A DNA stretch of 64,000 bases, from NCBI GenBank assembly GCA_022447545.1, contig JAKVBI010000017.1, positions 1-64,000 of the forward strand, given 5' to 3'. This DNA comes from Myxococcota bacterium (GTDB lineage: Bacteria; Myxococcota_A; UBA9160; SMWR01). Positions 53,597 to 61,802 of the stretch are shown piece after piece. The position numbers and the translations under genes are program-made. Under the pieces are notes generated by a model. It saw only the letters and a list, made by a program, of their open reading frames with translations. It had not been told where the DNA came from and ran no database searches. The stretch's first letter is position 1. Each line of letters starts with the position of its first letter.

Positions 53597-54793
53597 TCAG
53601 TCGGGCACCGCACTGAATTTGACCGGGATGTGCTTGATTCCGTCGATCAGGTTCGAGCGCAGATAGGAGACGGGTCCCGCGAGTTCGATGTCATGCATTC
53701 GTTCCAGGATTCCCTCGAACATGATGCGGGTTTCGAGCCGTGCGAGGTGGGTTCCGATGCAGAAATGCTCGCCAACCCCGAAGGCCAAGTGGTTGTTGCT
53801 CGTTCGATCGATGTCGAAAACGTCGGGTCGATCGAAGACATCCTCGTCCCGGTTGGCGCTGGGGTAGTAGAGCAGCAGCTTGTCGCCCTTTCGAATCCTC
53901 ATTCCATCGAGCTCCGCATCCTCGGTGGCGGTCCGCCGCATGTAGTAGACGGGAGACTTGAAGCGGAGCATTTCCTCGACTGCTGCGGGAACGAGAGACG
54001 GATCCTGGCGCAAGCGTGCGAGGGTTTCGGGGCGCTCGAGGAGCAGCAGCATTCCGTGCGAGATGAGGTTGCGGGTCGTCTCGTTGCCCGCCACTGCGAG
54101 TAGGAGGAAAAAGGAGTCGAACTCCAGGGTGTTCAGGCGGCTGCCGTTGACCTCACCGTGCAGAATCTTAGTCATGAGGTCATCCTGCGGGGCCTTCAGT
54201 CGGTCTTCTGCGAGTTCATTGGCGAAAACGAACATCTCCTGGGCCGCGTCAGATGCTTCCTGTGGGGTGACGACGTACTCCGGATCCTGGTTCCCGATCA
54301 TTCGGTTGCTCCAGTCGAAGATGTCGTGGCAGGCCGACTGTGGAACGCCCAGAAGTTCGGCAATGACGCGAAGGGGCAACTCGGCGGCGATGTCGACGAC
54401 GAAATCGCAGGCGCCCTTGTTCATGACTCCATCGAGAATCGAATTCACAATTTCACGCTGATAGGGCTCTCGAGCGGAGATCTGCTTGGGGGTGAACCCC
54501 TTGGCGACGAGCCACCGGTAACGGCGATGGTCCGGAGGGTCCATTCCGATCATCGAGACGAACCCACCCGCCCGTTCTTCAAGACTGGTTCCCGAAGCGG
54601 AACTGAACAACATGGGTTGGCGAGAAATCGTCTTGATGGTTTCGTAGCGGCTGATGACCCAATATCCGGCCCCGCCCTCGTAGTCGCCCTCGTGCCAGTA
54701 GACCGGAGCTTCACGCCGGAGATGCGAGAAGACCTCGTGGGGGAAGCCTGCATCGAAGGTTCGGGGATCGCTGACATCGGGAATTTCGATCAT
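53597..54793 (-). CDS. Cytochrome P450, CYP125/CYP142-like
   Basis: A 398-residue P450. Haem Cys345 in FGVGEHFCIGTHLAR, I-helix AGNETT at 235-240 with the oxygen-activating Thr, and ExxR at 274-277. The FFLLLAVAGNETTRNLISHG segment is typical of the CYP125/CYP142 group, which oxidises the steroid side chain of cholesterol and related molecules at the terminal carbon. No redox partner is encoded nearby. ATG 54793 has AAGGAG eight bases upstream; the upstream seven codons are open but the ribosome site sits on them. It follows an SDR (54821) on the same strand. Steroid specificity is inferred. Confidence 0.85.
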   Translation of the reverse strand: MIEIPDVSDPRTFDAGFPHEVFSHLRREAPVYWHEGDYEGGAGYWVISRYETIKTISRQPMLFSSASGTSLEERAGGFVSMIGMDPPDHRRYRWLVAKGFTPKQISAREPYQREIVNSILDGVMNKGACDFVVDIAAELPLRVIAELLGVPQSACHDIFDWSNRMIGNQDPEYVVTPQEASDAAQEMFVFANELAEDRLKAPQDDLMTKILHGEVNGSRLNTLEFDSFFLLLAVAGNETTRNLISHGMLLLLERPETLARLRQDPSLVPAAVEEMLRFKSPVYYMRRTATEDAELDGMRIRKGDKLLLYYPSANRDEDVFDRPDVFDIDRTSNNHLAFGVGEHFCIGTHLARLETRIMFEGILERMHDIELAGPVSYLRSNLIDGIKHIPVKFSAVPD

Positions 54794-54820
54794 TGGTGAA
54801 TCTCCTTCGGGCATTGTGAA

Positions 54821-55603
54821 TCAGATGTCGGCTCCGGGCGGCGGATATCCGGCCACGAGCCCTCCATCGGCGACGAATTCCGAGCCCGTGGAGTAGGAAC
54901 TCTCGTCGGACGCGAGAAAGAGGGCGAGACGGGCGATTTCTTCCGGTTCGCCGGTTCGGCCCATGGGTGCCAGGCGGGCGGTGTGTGCATCGAGTCGAGC
55001 GTGCGTGGCTGCGAGGTGGGCCTCCTCCTCCACGGCCAGATGGGTGTGTATGAATCCGGGGTGGATCGAATTGACCCGAATGCCACGCGGTGCCAGCTCC
55101 ATGGCTGCGGTTTTCGTCATGCCTCGAACCGCCCATTTGCTCGCAACGTAGGAGATGATGTTGTTCATGCCCACCAATCCGTCGATGGATGAGATGTTCA
55201 GAATCGAACCGCCTCCTGCTTTGGTCATGGGCTCGACAACAGAGCGCATCCCCAGGAACACGCCTGTCTGGTTGACTTCGGTGACGCGCCGGTAGCTCTC
55301 CAGAGTCATTTGAGCCAGCGGTGCCGCCTCTGCGATTCCCGCGTTGTTGACCAGTACATTGATGTGCCCCAGGGTTTCCACAGTAAGCGCCACCGCGGTC
55401 TGCCACTGCTCTTCACTGGTTACGTCGAGGTGGTGATAGATGGCAGCGCTGCCGATTTCTTCGGCCAGGGCCTTGCCCTCGCCGTCCCGCATGTCGCAGA
55501 TCGCGACCTTGGCCCCCTCCTCTGCGAAGAGTTTCGCCTCGGCTTTGCCCATGCCCCGCGCCCCACCGCTGATCAAGGCTACTTTTCCATCGAGTCGGCC
55601 CAT
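54821..55603 (-). CDS. SDR, hydroxysteroid-dehydrogenase-like
   Basis: A 260-residue SDR: SGGARGMG, ICDMRDGEG, NNAGIAEAAPL, Ser in NISSIDG and catalytic YVASK, ending VADGGLVAG. It is a paralogue of 43612. ATG 55603 follows GGAGA about eight bases on; the frame is open further upstream. The gap to the P450 start is 27 bases, so the two are likely one operon (SDR then P450), and the di-iron hydroxylase at 55642 may join it. Confidence 0.85.
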   Translation of the reverse strand: MGRLDGKVALISGGARGMGKAEAKLFAEEGAKVAICDMRDGEGKALAEEIGSAAIYHHLDVTSEEQWQTAVALTVETLGHINVLVNNAGIAEAAPLAQMTLESYRRVTEVNQTGVFLGMRSVVEPMTKAGGGSILNISSIDGLVGMNNIISYVASKWAVRGMTKTAAMELAPRGIRVNSIHPGFIHTHLAVEEEAHLAATHARLDAHTARLAPMGRTGEPEEIARLALFLASDESSYSTGSEFVADGGLVAGYPPPGADI

Positions 55604-55641
55604 GTCGTCTGTCTCCGTCGGGATCGGTTCAGTGGTTGATA

Positions 55642-56364
55642 TTACGGCGTCGTTCGGTTGACGGGCGGTTCGTAGGTGCCAAAAAGCCAATCGTAGAACA
55701 TCGTCAAAGTCGCAAAATTACCCTGATTCATGTCTACGTGGTGGGCGTGATGAACCCCCGTGATGTAATGGAGCGTCTTGAAGGGGAAGTAGGGAAGGTT
55801 CACGTAGGTGTGGTTGATGGTGTTGAGTTGCGTGAACGTCAAGGTCGCGATTGCCATGGCGAAGGCATTGAGGGGGGTTCCCTGCAGGACCGCGACCAGT
55901 GGAATTGAGCCCAGAAAGAGGACGAGGCCGATGCTGGTTTCGAGGGGGTGGACGTAAAGAGCGTCGATGTAGGTGGGCGTGCGCGCCTGGTGGTGAAGAG
56001 CGTGGACCTTTCTCAGGGCCCTGCCGTGGAAGAGAAAACGGTGGGTCAGGTAGTACATGAAGTCGAACACCATCAATACAGCGACGATATCGACGAGGTT
56101 TCTCCAAAGCGGCCGGGAATCCAGATTCAGGCAGAAGGGTAGGATGGCGAAAAAGAACACCAGGTTTGTGGCCATGCCGGCCTTCCCACTGGCCTTGACG
56201 GCTTCGCCCACGCGGGGTCGAGCGAGTTTTGTCTCGTCGACGCTGTGGTTGAGTTCTCGCATGCGGCGGATCGCTGGGATCTTGAAAGCTAGGAAACGCC
56301 CGATGGTGCTCAGTGCGATGAGTGTGCCGAGGTAGAAAAGCGCTGCCATCCAATCGTAGGTCAT
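55642..56364 (-). CDS. Membrane fatty-acid hydroxylase/sterol desaturase family
   Basis: A 240-residue integral membrane di-iron oxygenase, shorter than the one at 14274. Histidine clusters: HRFLFH at 108-113, HALHH at 121-125, HPLE near 139, and the last in VHHAHH. At least four membrane spans are seen. It would hydroxylate or desaturate a lipid or steroid-like substrate. It starts 38 bases upstream of the SDR gene on the same strand, so hydroxylase, SDR and P450 form a minus-strand cluster. Confidence 0.85.
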   Translation of the reverse strand: MTYDWMAALFYLGTLIALSTIGRFLAFKIPAIRRMRELNHSVDETKLARPRVGEAVKASGKAGMATNLVFFFAILPFCLNLDSRPLWRNLVDIVAVLMVFDFMYYLTHRFLFHGRALRKVHALHHQARTPTYIDALYVHPLETSIGLVLFLGSIPLVAVLQGTPLNAFAMAIATLTFTQLNTINHTYVNLPYFPFKTLHYITGVHHAHHVDMNQGNFATLTMFYDWLFGTYEPPVNRTTP

Positions 56365-56590
56365 GAGTTTCTGCTTTCGTTGATAGTGTGCGGAAAGGCG
56401 CTGAATTGAAGGTAGCGTTTGTGATTCATGGTCTCGGGTAGCCGTTGGTTAGCGGAGCATCGAGGGCCGTGGAGAAGCCGGTTTTTCAGGGTACGTACTC
56501 CCTTGCGTATGATCAATCGTGTTCGACATCGGGTCTGAAAGTGCGCTGGCCGGTTTCTGGGAACGCCCTGTGGTTTTCGATCGATGGTGT

Positions 56591-57994
56591 CTAGGCCGCG
56601 TAGGTGGATGGGTTCAAACGGAAAGCCAACCCCTGAAGAGGGTCCCCGCGGGTCCGTCTTTGCGCGTTGGCTTGCGCGATCTCGTGATAACGGGCGAATG
56701 CTCGAACGTCGTCAAGCGTAGTGGTGTCGAGGTTCAGGTGTTCCCGGAGCAGTTGGCAGCGCAGCTTTTTGACCGTTGGGCCGTGCCAGAACGAGGCGTT
56801 GAGCTCTGTATCGCCGTAGAAGGAACGATTTGCGATGTTCGTCGATCCGATCGTGCACCAGACGTCGTCGACCAGGCAGATTTTGGCGTGTACGTAGACG
56901 TTCTCGTACTGGCCGGCCCCTGCACTGGAGGCAAGGCCGGCGAGAGTGAACCGTTCGTATTCGCCCAGTCGGGCTAATGATGCCCAGAAGGGGTGGCTTC
57001 CGTCGCTTCTGCGCCCGAGTAGCATTTCTGGGTTCGGGTCGGCCGGGGCGAGGAAGACGACCCTCACGCCCCGCCCCAGGGCGGCGTGGAGCCCGTCGAC
57101 GATTTCGGGAGATCCGATGGCCTGATCTTCGAAATAGATGGTGTGCCTGGCGGACCGAAGTGCCTCGAGGTACTGATCGACGATGCTGTAGTCACCCTGT
57201 TCGAGATCATGGGGTTGTCCGTCCGGTGTTGCATCCGTCGCCTGGTATTGTCCGCGACGTACAGTGCGCTGAATCTGAACGGGGACCGGACCTGCAATCC
57301 TCGAAGCGGTTCTTGGAAAAGGGAGATTTTCGCCGTCCGAATCGGGGGGCCAGACACCGTCGACCTCTCCCCGGTCGCTGGTCTCGTTCCAGCGCTGCAC
57401 GAAATTGTGGTGCACGTCGGTAGCCGATGGCCCCTCGATTTCAGCGTAGACGTCGTGGGTGTTTCGATAGGCGTCTCCGCTGGGGGCACTGCGCGATGGG
57501 GGGTGGCCGGGAGGGACCATTGAGCCCACGTCGAGGTTGATGCCGCCCACGAAGGCGATCTCTTCGAGTTCGCCTGCATCGATGAGCCAACTCTTTTGGT
57601 GTTGGCAGTAGAGCTTTGCGCCTCGATCCCAACGGGCGAGAAATGAGGATCCGCGAGCCGCGAGCCAACCTCGTTCTTCCCGGGTGCCGAAAAAATGGGT
57701 TCCGGGACTCTCTTCGTGTAATGGTGTGGAGCGCCAGAAGATCACTCGTACATCGAGACCACGGTCCCGGGCTCGGTCGAGTACGTCGAAGAGACTCCCC
57801 CGGCGATCGGGCATCAGGAACTCTTGTTCGATGAACGCGATCGTGACCCAGACGCTCTTTTTTGCCGCCTCGATTGCTTGACAGATGCGGCGAAATGCGG
57901 GCTCACCATCGACCAGGGGGGCGACGCGGTTGCCTCCGCGAATGGGATAGGCCCCCGAGGTGACGAAGGGGATGTGGTTACCATCGCGTTGCAT
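56591..57994 (-). CDS. Phospholipase-D/cardiolipin-synthase-like protein
   Basis: A 467-residue protein with two HKD motifs: H132-x-K134-x4-D139 (HQKSWLID) and H369-x-K371-x4-D376 (HAKICLVD). The first is followed by IAFVGGINL and the second by CTIGSTNI, both typical. No clear N-terminal membrane helices are seen, unlike most cardiolipin synthases, so it may be a soluble phospholipase D or phosphotransferase. The ATG at 57994 has no good ribosome site. Divergent from the LLM gene. Confidence 0.85.
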   Translation of the reverse strand: MQRDGNHIPFVTSGAYPIRGGNRVAPLVDGEPAFRRICQAIEAAKKSVWVTIAFIEQEFLMPDRRGSLFDVLDRARDRGLDVRVIFWRSTPLHEESPGTHFFGTREERGWLAARGSSFLARWDRGAKLYCQHQKSWLIDAGELEEIAFVGGINLDVGSMVPPGHPPSRSAPSGDAYRNTHDVYAEIEGPSATDVHHNFVQRWNETSDRGEVDGVWPPDSDGENLPFPRTASRIAGPVPVQIQRTVRRGQYQATDATPDGQPHDLEQGDYSIVDQYLEALRSARHTIYFEDQAIGSPEIVDGLHAALGRGVRVVFLAPADPNPEMLLGRRSDGSHPFWASLARLGEYERFTLAGLASSAGAGQYENVYVHAKICLVDDVWCTIGSTNIANRSFYGDTELNASFWHGPTVKKLRCQLLREHLNLDTTTLDDVRAFARYHEIAQANAQRRTRGDPLQGLAFRLNPSTYAA

Positions 57995-58081
57995 GTTCGA
58001 AAGGCTACCAACTTCAGGGTGACCCGGGGCGCCGGAGCGGAGGGGGCCTGCTGGAACTCGTGATCTTTTCGGTGCTTTTTG

Positions 58082-58110
58082 TTCCGCTTGGTCTTGTGGC
58101 CGTGTAGGAT
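58082..58110 (+). promoter_or_regulatory. Candidate promoter for the LLM gene at 58161
   Basis: TTCCGC, a 17-base spacer, then TAGGAT, ending 50 bases before the ATG. Matches the recurring layout in findings. Pattern match only. Confidence 0.35.
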
Positions 58111-58160
58111 CGGGCCTGGTGGCTGGGTCTCGGATTGGCGCAGCTCATTGGAGGACTTGA

Positions 58161-59126
58161 ATGGAGTTCGGACTCGCGATTCCCCACACCGGCAAATTCG
58201 CATCACCGGAATATGTTCGTGACTTTTGCCAAACCGCAGACGAACTCGGCTACGACGGGTTGTGGACCGTTGATCACCCCGCGATTCCACCCAGTAGTCC
58301 CTCTGCGTATACCTTGGGCGAGGAGCCCAAGGTCATGCCGGATGGCGCGGTCGCGAGAAACCTCGTTCCGAATTATGAAATGACGAGCACCATGCTCTTC
58401 GTCGCAGGGATTACGCAGCGCGTGAAGCTGGGTTCCAGCGTGTGTGTCGTTCCGCTTCGTAACCCTGTGATGAACGCTCGAATCCTTGCGACTCTCGACA
58501 TTTATTCAGGCGGCCGACTGATCTACGGCGTTGGAGTGGGCTGGCTCAAAGAAGAAGCCGATGCCATGCAGATGCCTTGGGATCGTCGTGGTGCGCGGAC
58601 CGAAGAGCACATTGCATTGCTGCGCAAATTGTGGATGGCCGAGGGTGATACCGTAAGTTTTGACGGAGAATTCTACCGTTTCCCCGATATTCATCCGGAT
58701 CCCCGGCCGTTTCAAAAGCCGAGTCCTCCCATCGTGATTGGCGGCCATAGCGATATTGCCTTGCGTAGAGCGGCACGGATCGGAGACGGTTGGACTGCAG
58801 GACCGATGCTTCCCGAGCGCCTGCAGGCGCTCATCGAGAAGTTGCGCGGCTATCTCGATGCGGAGGGGCGGGACCCTGATGCATTCCCCATCTACGCGAA
58901 TGCTGGAACGGCCATTACCGCAGAATCGGGAGCGAAGGCGTGGAAATTTACTGCGCCCAATGGTGCGATTGGGATCGGTGACGTCGATGCGTTGGTCGAA
59001 CGGTTTCGCTTGTTCGAGCGGATGGGAGTCAATCATCTTCGTGTCGGGCCCTCGGCGCCTGACCGTAAGGGGCACCTCGAAATCGTCGAGCAGCTTGCGA
59101 CCCATGTGCTGCCGGCTTGTCGCTGA
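58161..59126 (+). CDS. LLM-class F420-dependent oxidoreductase
   Basis: A 321-residue luciferase-like protein of the TIGR03619 group. Signature GVGVGWLKEEADAM, then PPIVIGGHSDIALRRAARIGDGW and a long C-terminal helix pair. GGAGG lies at the ATG. The stop overlaps a possible TTG start of the VOC gene, and the ATG I use for that gene is 35 bases later. It would reduce or oxidise a substrate with F420 or FMN. Confidence 0.85.
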   Translation: MEFGLAIPHTGKFASPEYVRDFCQTADELGYDGLWTVDHPAIPPSSPSAYTLGEEPKVMPDGAVARNLVPNYEMTSTMLFVAGITQRVKLGSSVCVVPLRNPVMNARILATLDIYSGGRLIYGVGVGWLKEEADAMQMPWDRRGARTEEHIALLRKLWMAEGDTVSFDGEFYRFPDIHPDPRPFQKPSPPIVIGGHSDIALRRAARIGDGWTAGPMLPERLQALIEKLRGYLDAEGRDPDAFPIYANAGTAITAESGAKAWKFTAPNGAIGIGDVDALVERFRLFERMGVNHLRVGPSAPDRKGHLEIVEQLATHVLPACR

Positions 59127-59161
59127 GGAGTGGTGAGGCGTCTGGGGCGGCGCAAGTCGAA

Positions 59162-59935
59162 ATGCGCCTGAGGCAGGTGTGTCTTCTCTCGGAAGAACTC
59201 GAGGAGACTACTGAGACCCTCGTCCGATTGTTCGATTCCGAGGTCTGCTATCGGGATCCTGAAGTGGCAGTCTTTGGCCTCGTCAATGCGCTAATCCCGC
59301 TGGGACCGGACTATCTGGAGGTGGTTTCGCCGTCCGGGGACGATTGCGCGGGAAAGCGCCGGTTGAATCGTGAAGGTCCTGGGGGTTACATGCTCATCTT
59401 TCAAACCACCGACGCATGTGCGGTGCGCGAGCATGCAGTGGCTCGGGGCGCAGAGGTCGTTTGGCAGTACGACGATCGGGGGATCCACGCAACGCATTTC
59501 CATCCGCGCAGTCTTCCGGGCGCCATCGTCTCGGTCGATTCCATGGAAGAGGATGGAAGGGATTCCCTAGGGACAGGCGGCCGTTGGGATTGGGCGGGGC
59601 CCAATTGGCGTCACCACCGACGCGATGGAGAGAATCTGGGATTCGCATGTGCCACGATTCAGTCGCGCGACTCGTCGGCCATAGCCGGCCGGTGGCAGGA
59701 ATTACTTGGGTTGGCTGCCAGCCAGGCTGATCTTCGTCGATTGCAACTCGACAATGGTGAACTGGTCTTCGAGGAAAACGACGGCGCCGCCGCTTCGTTT
59801 TCGCGCTTCTCGGTGCGCCACCGCCAAAGAGACCGCGTGTTCGAACGCGCGGTCTCTATGGGTCTTCCGATACGCGACGGTTACGTGCAGGTTGCCGGAA
59901 TTGGAATCGGCTTGGAACCAGCGCTCGAAGTTTAG
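59162..59935 (+). CDS. VOC-superfamily (glyoxalase/epimerase-like) protein
   Basis: A 257-residue protein with two VOC-like halves. The first begins MRLRQVCLLSEELEETTETLV and has GPGGYMLIFQT and IHATHFHPRSLPGAIVSVD; the second begins near GFACATIQSRD and ends VAGIGIGLEPA. The pattern resembles methylmalonyl-CoA epimerase or ring-cleaving dioxygenase relatives. Metal ligands are not clear: the His in HFHPR and HATHF are the only candidates. ATG 59162 is favoured by domain limits; TTG 59117 would add 15 residues. Its TAG overlaps the stop of the convergent DUF35 gene. Confidence 0.65.
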   Translation: MRLRQVCLLSEELEETTETLVRLFDSEVCYRDPEVAVFGLVNALIPLGPDYLEVVSPSGDDCAGKRRLNREGPGGYMLIFQTTDACAVREHAVARGAEVVWQYDDRGIHATHFHPRSLPGAIVSVDSMEEDGRDSLGTGGRWDWAGPNWRHHRRDGENLGFACATIQSRDSSAIAGRWQELLGLAASQADLRRLQLDNGELVFEENDGAAASFSRFSVRHRQRDRVFERAVSMGLPIRDGYVQVAGIGIGLEPALEV

Positions 59936-60366
59936 TCCTGCACCAGTTCCCACTGGGGAATCAGAAGATCCTGGCCTGTTGCCGGGTCTTTTGCTTCTTC
60001 GAAGACGGCGCGTACTCGGGCTCCAATCTCGACCGATTCGGGTGGGCAACCCACGACATTTCCAGTCACGTTGCAGCCTGGTGCGCCATCCACCGAGACT
60101 ACGACGACTACGTAGGGCACACGCTCCTGAAGCGCGGGGTGAATGGGATGGTGGACGAGTACAGCGCTCTCCACGCTGCCCGTGCCGGGCGTTGCTCTGA
60201 ACGCCAGGTTGGTTCCTTGGCACGAATAACACACGTCGTCCGGGGGTTGCTGGGCGTGGTCGCAGTCGTCACAGAATTGGATCTGGATTCTTCCGGAGGT
60301 GAAGAAGGGGGTGTTTTGCTCGGTCAAGGTGGGTGTCAGGAACTCGTCACCGAGGTAGCGTGTCAT
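59932..60366 (-). CDS. DUF35 OB-fold zinc-ribbon acyl-CoA-associated protein
   Basis: A 144-residue DUF35 (ChsH2-like) protein. The zinc ribbon is C32-x2-C35 and C46-x2-C49, followed by the OB fold (ESAVLVHHPI to VRAVFEEA). These proteins bind CoA thioesters beside a thiolase-fold partner. The partner is encoded 43 bases upstream on the same strand (60410-61576), so the two probably form a complex. ATG 60366 has GGAG upstream. The stop is shared with that of the VOC gene. Confidence 0.85.
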   Translation of the reverse strand: MTRYLGDEFLTPTLTEQNTPFFTSGRIQIQFCDDCDHAQQPPDDVCYSCQGTNLAFRATPGTGSVESAVLVHHPIHPALQERVPYVVVVVSVDGAPGCNVTGNVVGCPPESVEIGARVRAVFEEAKDPATGQDLLIPQWELVQD

Positions 60367-60409
60367 TGCATTTCTCCGTTGATCGTCTGGCCCGTGTGTG
60401 CCGTGTCGG

Positions 60410-61576
60410 TCAGGAGGCCGGTCCGAACAGCACGGCGCTTCCCGGTGCGTAACCGGGACCGCCCACGGCGAGTGAGAGGTTGACGTCGTCGACCTGACAG
60501 GTCGAGTCGCCGCGAGATTGCCGGACGGCTTCTACGACCATTTCGAGTCCATGGATATAGGCCTCGGCCAGGTTTCCGCCGCTGGTGTTGAAAGGAAGGC
60601 GAGCGTTGGGACCCTCCAACGCACCATCGCCCGTGAAGGCTTCAACTTCCTCGGGCTCGCAGTAGCCCATTTCGCACAGGGCCATGACCACCGGGCCTGT
60701 GAAGTTTTCGTAGAGCTGAAGGACATCGATGTCTTCGGGCTTCACTCCTGCACGCTCCCAGATCATGCGACCGACGTTTCCGTAGTACATTCCGGGGAAC
60801 CAACGCTCTTGAAAGGCGTTGGCTCCGATTTCTGGTCCGAGCCCCTGGGCCGTAGCCAAGATCGGAACGGCTTTGCCGGGGAGGTCCTTGGCGCGTTCGG
60901 GGGTGGTCACGATCAGGGCCGCCGCTCCATCGTTTTCCTGGCAACAGTCGAAGAGATGGAAGGGTTCCACGATCCAGCGCGATGCGTGATAGTCCTCTCG
61001 AGTCAACGCCTGCCCATAGCGAACTGCCCGTGGGTTCAATTGTGCGTTGGCGTAGCAAGCGAGGGAGATGTTGGCCAGAGCCTCTTGAGAGACACCATGG
61101 TCGTGCATCCAGCGCTTCGTGTGCAGTGCGCACTCCTGAGCCGGGGTCATTAGCCCGTAGGGCAGGCCCCAGCCGAGTCCTGGGGGACCTCCACCGGACG
61201 CGACACCGGTTCCGGCGCCAAGACGATAGAACTGGCCCTGGGCGAGGGACCGGAAGCCCACGACGTAGTTCGCGTACCCGCCGCACACCGCTGCGTCCGC
61301 GAACTGGAGCGTGGCAGACGAATTGTTGCCGCCGCCGGCCCACGGGGTGGCAGACCAGCTCAGCTCGTCGAAGCCGAGGGCGGCTGCAATTCGTAGGGGG
61401 CTGTTGCGGTCATCCATGTAGGAGATCAGCCCGTCGAGTTGCCTCAGTTCTAGGCCAGCGTCTTCTGCCGCGTTTTTGATGGCTGTACACGCCAGCTGAA
61501 ACTCCGTGTCCGGAGATCGTCCGTGTTTGTAGTATTCCGATTCTCCGACGCCGACGACGACGGCCTGACCGTGCAA
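60410..61576 (-). CDS. SCP-x/Ltp2-like thiolase-fold protein, Ser for the nucleophilic Cys
   Basis: A 388-residue thiolase-fold protein partnered with DUF35. Thiolases have a nucleophilic Cys near residue 90; the corresponding loop here reads GGGNNSSAT (81-89), with no Cys. Ltp2-type aldolases, which work with DUF35 to cleave steroid side chains, also lack that Cys. Other seen segments are CQENDGAAALIV, QLYENFTGP, NTSGGNLAEAYIHG and GGPGYAPGSAVLFG. TTG 61576 is chosen because AGGAGG sits seven bases upstream. The frame remains open to 61819. Retro-aldolase is the best inference; an acyl-CoA thiolase is less likely. Confidence 0.75.
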   Translation of the reverse strand: MHGQAVVVGVGESEYYKHGRSPDTEFQLACTAIKNAAEDAGLELRQLDGLISYMDDRNSPLRIAAALGFDELSWSATPWAGGGNNSSATLQFADAAVCGGYANYVVGFRSLAQGQFYRLGAGTGVASGGGPPGLGWGLPYGLMTPAQECALHTKRWMHDHGVSQEALANISLACYANAQLNPRAVRYGQALTREDYHASRWIVEPFHLFDCCQENDGAAALIVTTPERAKDLPGKAVPILATAQGLGPEIGANAFQERWFPGMYYGNVGRMIWERAGVKPEDIDVLQLYENFTGPVVMALCEMGYCEPEEVEAFTGDGALEGPNARLPFNTSGGNLAEAYIHGLEMVVEAVRQSRGDSTCQVDDVNLSLAVGGPGYAPGSAVLFGPAS

Positions 61577-61802
61577 GGCAGCACCTCCTGAGTCTGGTTC
61601 CGAGACCTGGAGACTACCGCGATGGTGGCCTGCTGGGTCGAAGAATCTGAAAAGCGACATCGAAAGGTTGCCATCTGTTGACGGGAGGTCGCGAGCGATG
61701 GGACGATGGGTCGGTGATTGCCCCAGGGTGCCTGGGGTATGGCGGTGATTTGCGACCACAACGGGGAGCCAAGATGGCTTCCCCAGGACAGGAGGATCGA
61801 CC

